NCBI RefSeq assembly: GCF_002934235.1
Contig: NZ_PTIS01000014.1
Span: 1-64,000, forward strand
DNA from: Clostridium algidicarnis DSM 15099
GTDB lineage: Bacteria; Bacillota; Clostridia; Clostridiales; Clostridiaceae
DNA: 64,000 nt
Direction of reading: 5' to 3'
The notes under the pieces were generated by a model. It was not told the DNA's origin. It made no database searches and saw nothing but the letters and a program-made list of their open reading frames with translations. Shown here piece by piece: positions 61,419 through 64,000 of this stretch. A program made the translations under genes and the position numbers. Numbering within the stretch: position 1 is the first letter of the stretch; every line of letters begins with the position of its first letter.

Positions 61419-61471
61419 GGTTGCACCTCAGAGGTCCTCCCAGTAAAAGGGAGTACCTCTGAGGTGCTTCC
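61419..61471. repeat. 53-bp nested palindrome, copy 4
   Basis: Arms 61419-61441 and 61449-61471, loop AGTAAAA; cores ACCTCAGAGGT and ACCTCTGAGGT. It begins two bases after the oppC-like stop codon on the minus strand, with no T-run beyond it. Confidence 0.88.
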
Positions 61472-61472
61472 T

Positions 61473-62312
61473 TTAACTTACATTTGGATCTAAAAAATCT
61501 CTCATTCCATCGCCCATAAAGTTTATTGACATAACAGTTAAAAATACACACAATCCTGGGGGTATCCAAAGCCACCATTCACTTTGAAGTGTTCTCATAT
61601 TTTGAGCTGCCGCCAGCATATTTCCCCAACTTGGCTGTGGGGGCTTTACTCCCATACCTAAAAAACTTAGGGATGCTTCTGTTAATATACCGCTAGCTAT
61701 GGATAATGTAGACGCCACAATTACAGATGGAATAATATTAGGCAAAAGATGTTTTAATAATATTCTTATGTTTTTAATTCCTAAAGCATGAGCCGCTTCA
61801 ATGTATTCAGATTTTTTTAGTTTTAATATTTCTGCCCTTACTATCCTTGCTATGCCTGTCCAAGATAATACTCCTATTATTATAATTACATTCCATATAT
61901 TTGGACCTAGAATTGCTGCCATAGCTATTGCAATAACAAAAAATGGAAAGCACATAAATACATCAACTATACGCATTATTATACTATCTACAACTCCACC
62001 ATAAAATCCTGCTATAATGCCTAAGGTTGTTCCTATAAATATTTGAATTAACATACCTAACATTCCAACTGTTAAAGATACTCTTCCACCGTATACAAGC
62101 CTTGCAAATACATCTCTTCCCATTTCATCTGTACCTAAAATATGATCTTTTGATGGCGACATAGAAATATTCATCAAATCCACTTTATTTATATCCTTTG
62201 ATATTATAAGTGGTGCTATAATAGAAAAAACTACTAATATTAATATCAGTACAGTTCCAATTATAGCTAATTTATTTTTTTTAAATCTATTTAAACCTCT
62301 GTTTTTAATCAT
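61473..62312 (-). CDS. oligopeptide/dipeptide ABC transporter permease (OppC/DppC type)
   Basis: 279 residues. An N-terminal cytoplasmic segment and one helix (about 17-38) precede the DPP permease core. The start of this core has the family motif HILGTDEMGRDVFARLVYGGRVSL (about 75-98). The EAA loop is EAAHALGIKNIRILLKHLLPNIIP (about 172-195). About six helices. It is the last gene of the leftward operon seen here. Confidence 0.93.
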   Translation of the reverse strand: MIKNRGLNRFKKNKLAIIGTVLILILVVFSIIAPLIISKDINKVDLMNISMSPSKDHILGTDEMGRDVFARLVYGGRVSLTVGMLGMLIQIFIGTTLGIIAGFYGGVVDSIIMRIVDVFMCFPFFVIAIAMAAILGPNIWNVIIIIGVLSWTGIARIVRAEILKLKKSEYIEAAHALGIKNIRILLKHLLPNIIPSVIVASTLSIASGILTEASLSFLGMGVKPPQPSWGNMLAAAQNMRTLQSEWWLWIPPGLCVFLTVMSINFMGDGMRDFLDPNVS

Positions 62313-62441
62313 ATAAATCCCCTGCTTTTAAATATATAATTTTTTTGTAACTTTAGATATACAATCCTTTATAATATTAATACCTTAATTTCCTATTCCT
62401 TTAGTTATATCCATCTTTTTATTTTTAATTAAAAGATCTAA

Positions 62442-63407
62442 CTACTCTTCATATGTAATCCTAGGGTCTACTATGGAATAAAGCACATCTGCTACTAGAT
62501 TAGATAATAATATAATTATAGCTACTATCATTAAAATCCCCATAATAAGTGGATAATCTCGATTTAAAACTGCATCATAATTTAGCCTACCTATTCCTGG
62601 CCATATAAATATAGTTTCTGTTAATAATGCACCGGAAAATAAATATGGAATCTGCATACAGAGTACTGTTATTATCGTTATTAAAGCATTTTTAAAACCA
62701 TGTTTCCAAATAACAGTCCTATTTTTTAAACCTTTTGCTTTAGCTGTCCTCATATAATCTTTGTTTATAACTTCAATCATAGATGACCTAGTATATTTCA
62801 TAAGAGCTGCTATATTCATAAATGACAAAACTAAAGATGGTAACACCATGTGTTTTGCAACATCTACAAAGGATTTTATTCCAGTATAGCTTTCACCTGC
62901 TGTTCTCATTCCCGATATTGGAAATATTGTAGTATCAAAAGATAACATCTTAATTAATAATAGTCCAAAAAAGAATGAGGGTATAGAAATGCCTATGAAA
63001 GATATTATTGTTGCTAAATAGTCAAAAGTGCTATTTCTTTTAGTTGCAGAAATAACCCCTACTGGTATTGCTATAGCTGTGCTTATTATAGAGGAAACTA
63101 TGGATAACAAAAGGGTGTTCCATATCCTGCTATTTATAACTGAAAGAACAGGCTCCTTAAATTGTATGGAATATCCAAAGTCTCCTACCATAGCCCTACG
63201 TACCCACTTTATATATTTAATAGGTAATGGGTCATAAAAGCCTAAATTTTTTAACATGATTTCAGTTTGTTCTGCCGGTATATTTGGATTTATCATTTGA
63301 ATATAAGGATTTCCAGGTTGCATATGAACCATGGCAAAAACTACTATGGATACACCAAATAAAACTATTAAAGTAGTTGTAAGTCTTTTATATATATACT
63401 TTTTCAA
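62442..63407 (-). CDS. oligopeptide/dipeptide ABC transporter permease (OppB/DppB type)
   Basis: 321 residues, six helices. The N-terminal KRLTTTLIVLFGVSIVVFAMVHMQPGNPY pattern, the EAA-like loop RTAKAKGLKNRTVIWKHGFKNAL (about 219-241) and the ETIFIWPGIGRL segment are typical of OppB. The 129-base gap to the partner permease is larger than usual but has no terminator. Confidence 0.93.
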   Translation of the reverse strand: MKKYIYKRLTTTLIVLFGVSIVVFAMVHMQPGNPYIQMINPNIPAEQTEIMLKNLGFYDPLPIKYIKWVRRAMVGDFGYSIQFKEPVLSVINSRIWNTLLLSIVSSIISTAIAIPVGVISATKRNSTFDYLATIISFIGISIPSFFFGLLLIKMLSFDTTIFPISGMRTAGESYTGIKSFVDVAKHMVLPSLVLSFMNIAALMKYTRSSMIEVINKDYMRTAKAKGLKNRTVIWKHGFKNALITIITVLCMQIPYLFSGALLTETIFIWPGIGRLNYDAVLNRDYPLIMGILMIVAIIILLSNLVADVLYSIVDPRITYEE

Positions 63408-63501
63408 AACATCACCTCAAACTCACTAAGACTATAAAACACTATAAATTTGTGCAGGCCTCTATAATATCTTAAAGAAACCTGCACCATTCTAACCTTT
63501 A

Positions 63502-64000
63502 TTATTCTTCAATGTACCAATTTTCAACATCTATAAAATCTAAATTTGTATTTGGAGTAAAGTTTTTAAGTTTAGGATTTGTAGCTTTAACTATGTTTGG
63601 TGAGAAGAAATATACCCATGGCACGTCATTATTCATTATTTTAGCATAATCTTTATATATTTCTTTTCTCTTATTCATATCTGAAACCTCAATACCTTGC
63701 TCCATTAACTTATCTGCCTCTGGATTTTTGTAGCTTGATATATTCCAACCAAAAGTATTCTTTTTATCTGAAGCAGCAGTAGAATGCCAATATGGTTTTG
63801 CATCTGGATCTATAGGAAGCATATTAGCCATTAAATATAAATCAAATTCATGATCCCCAACTACTTGTTGCATAAGAGTACTAAATTCCATTGTAAGTAT
63901 TTCTACATCAATTCCTACATCCTTCAAGTTCGATTGTATAAGTAACGCTCTTTGTTCTTGATCCTTATTACCACTTGGGCAATGTAGTTTGACTTTAAAC
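63502..64000 (-). CDS. oligopeptide ABC transporter substrate-binding protein, C-terminal part (runs off window)
   Basis: The last ~165 residues are in view; the frame is open through base 64000. FKVKLHCPSGNKDQEQRALLIQSNLKDVGIDVEI (split in text) and the WNISSYKNPEADKLMEQG block are typical of family 5 (DppA/OppA) binding proteins. A short helix-rich end follows (MNKRKEIYKDYAKIMNNDVPWVYFFSP). It is first of the three genes seen in the uptake operon, 94 bases before OppB. Confidence 0.9.
   Translation of the reverse strand, partial: FKVKLHCPSGNKDQEQRALLIQSNLKDVGIDVEILTMEFSTLMQQVVGDHEFDLYLMANMLPIDPDAKPYWHSTAASDKKNTFGWNISSYKNPEADKLMEQGIEVSDMNKRKEIYKDYAKIMNNDVPWVYFFSPNIVKATNPKLKNFTPNTNLDFIDVENWYIEE

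Noticed and set aside
61244-61426. 60-codon minus-strand frame before the oligopeptide operon end
   Set aside because: Covers DnaA-box-like sites and a palindrome, has no ribosome site and no recognisable pattern.

Overview
The base composition is strongly AT-rich. The gene set includes spore germination-channel genes (spoVAC/AD/AE), YkuD, YtxH, GlsB and VanZ proteins, a tyrosyl T-box, DtxR-type metal control and frequent TTG/GTG starts behind strong GGAGG sites. Together these point to the chromosome of an endospore-forming Clostridium (Firmicutes). The species cannot be fixed from the sequence alone. The first ~78 bases are the 5' end of a 16S rRNA gene read leftward, with its leader and a near-consensus promoter.

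Layout. 1-9.1 kb: rrn start, small membrane protein, PepT-like M20 peptidase, AbgT transporter, cardiolipin synthase, VanZ protein, family-4-like uracil-DNA glycosylase without its iron-sulfur cysteines, and a metallophosphatase/nucleotidase. 9.8-12 kb: polar amino-acid ABC operon. 12-13.7 kb: tyrS behind a Tyr T-box. 13.7-21.8 kb: PHP protein, an iron/phosphonate-type ABC operon followed by a Gfo/Idh oxidoreductase, an L,D-transpeptidase, dut and a lipoprotein. 22.4-24.5 kb: recQ. 24.6-28.1 kb: two tandem, recently duplicated HTH-TPR regulators, each followed by a 47-49 codon secreted-peptide gene. 28.4-32.9 kb: Mn/Fe-type ABC operon with its DtxR/MntR regulator and operator. 33-44 kb: small proteins, a 2-hydroxyacid dehydrogenase, HAD phosphatase, P-type ATPase, stress membrane proteins, phosphatase, GltS and an ABC-2 exporter. 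44.4-47.9 kb: class I ribonucleotide reductase behind twin NrdR boxes, followed by a YmaF remnant. 48-53.9 kb: a spoVA/DUF1657/DUF421 cluster resembling the mobile spoVA2 operon of heat-resistant bacilli, ending in a cyanophycin-synthetase-like Mur ligase. 54-57.8 kb: hydantoinase/carbamoylsarcosine amidohydrolase operon with a sigma-54 promoter, paired enhancer sites and a 5'-truncated sigma-54 activator. 57.8-59.8 kb: an eroded island with four 18-bp iterons, an HTH protein and a double HNH-like protein. 59.9-64 kb: purine nucleoside phosphorylase and the end of an oligopeptide ABC operon.

Two interspersed repeat families run through the window. One is a ~150-bp structured element: two full copies and three deletion derivatives at 9.7, 26.3, 44.2, 58.3 and 61.1 kb. 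The other is a set of exactly 53-bp nested palindromes (23-nt arm, 7-nt loop, 23-nt arm) just after stop codons at 18.4, 20.8, 36.3 and 61.4 kb. The best candidate for an undescribed system is the duplicated receptor/propeptide pair. It has the layout of RRNPP quorum sensing, and neither propeptide is obvious from long-ORF calling. All functions are read from sequence motifs and context; no search was run.
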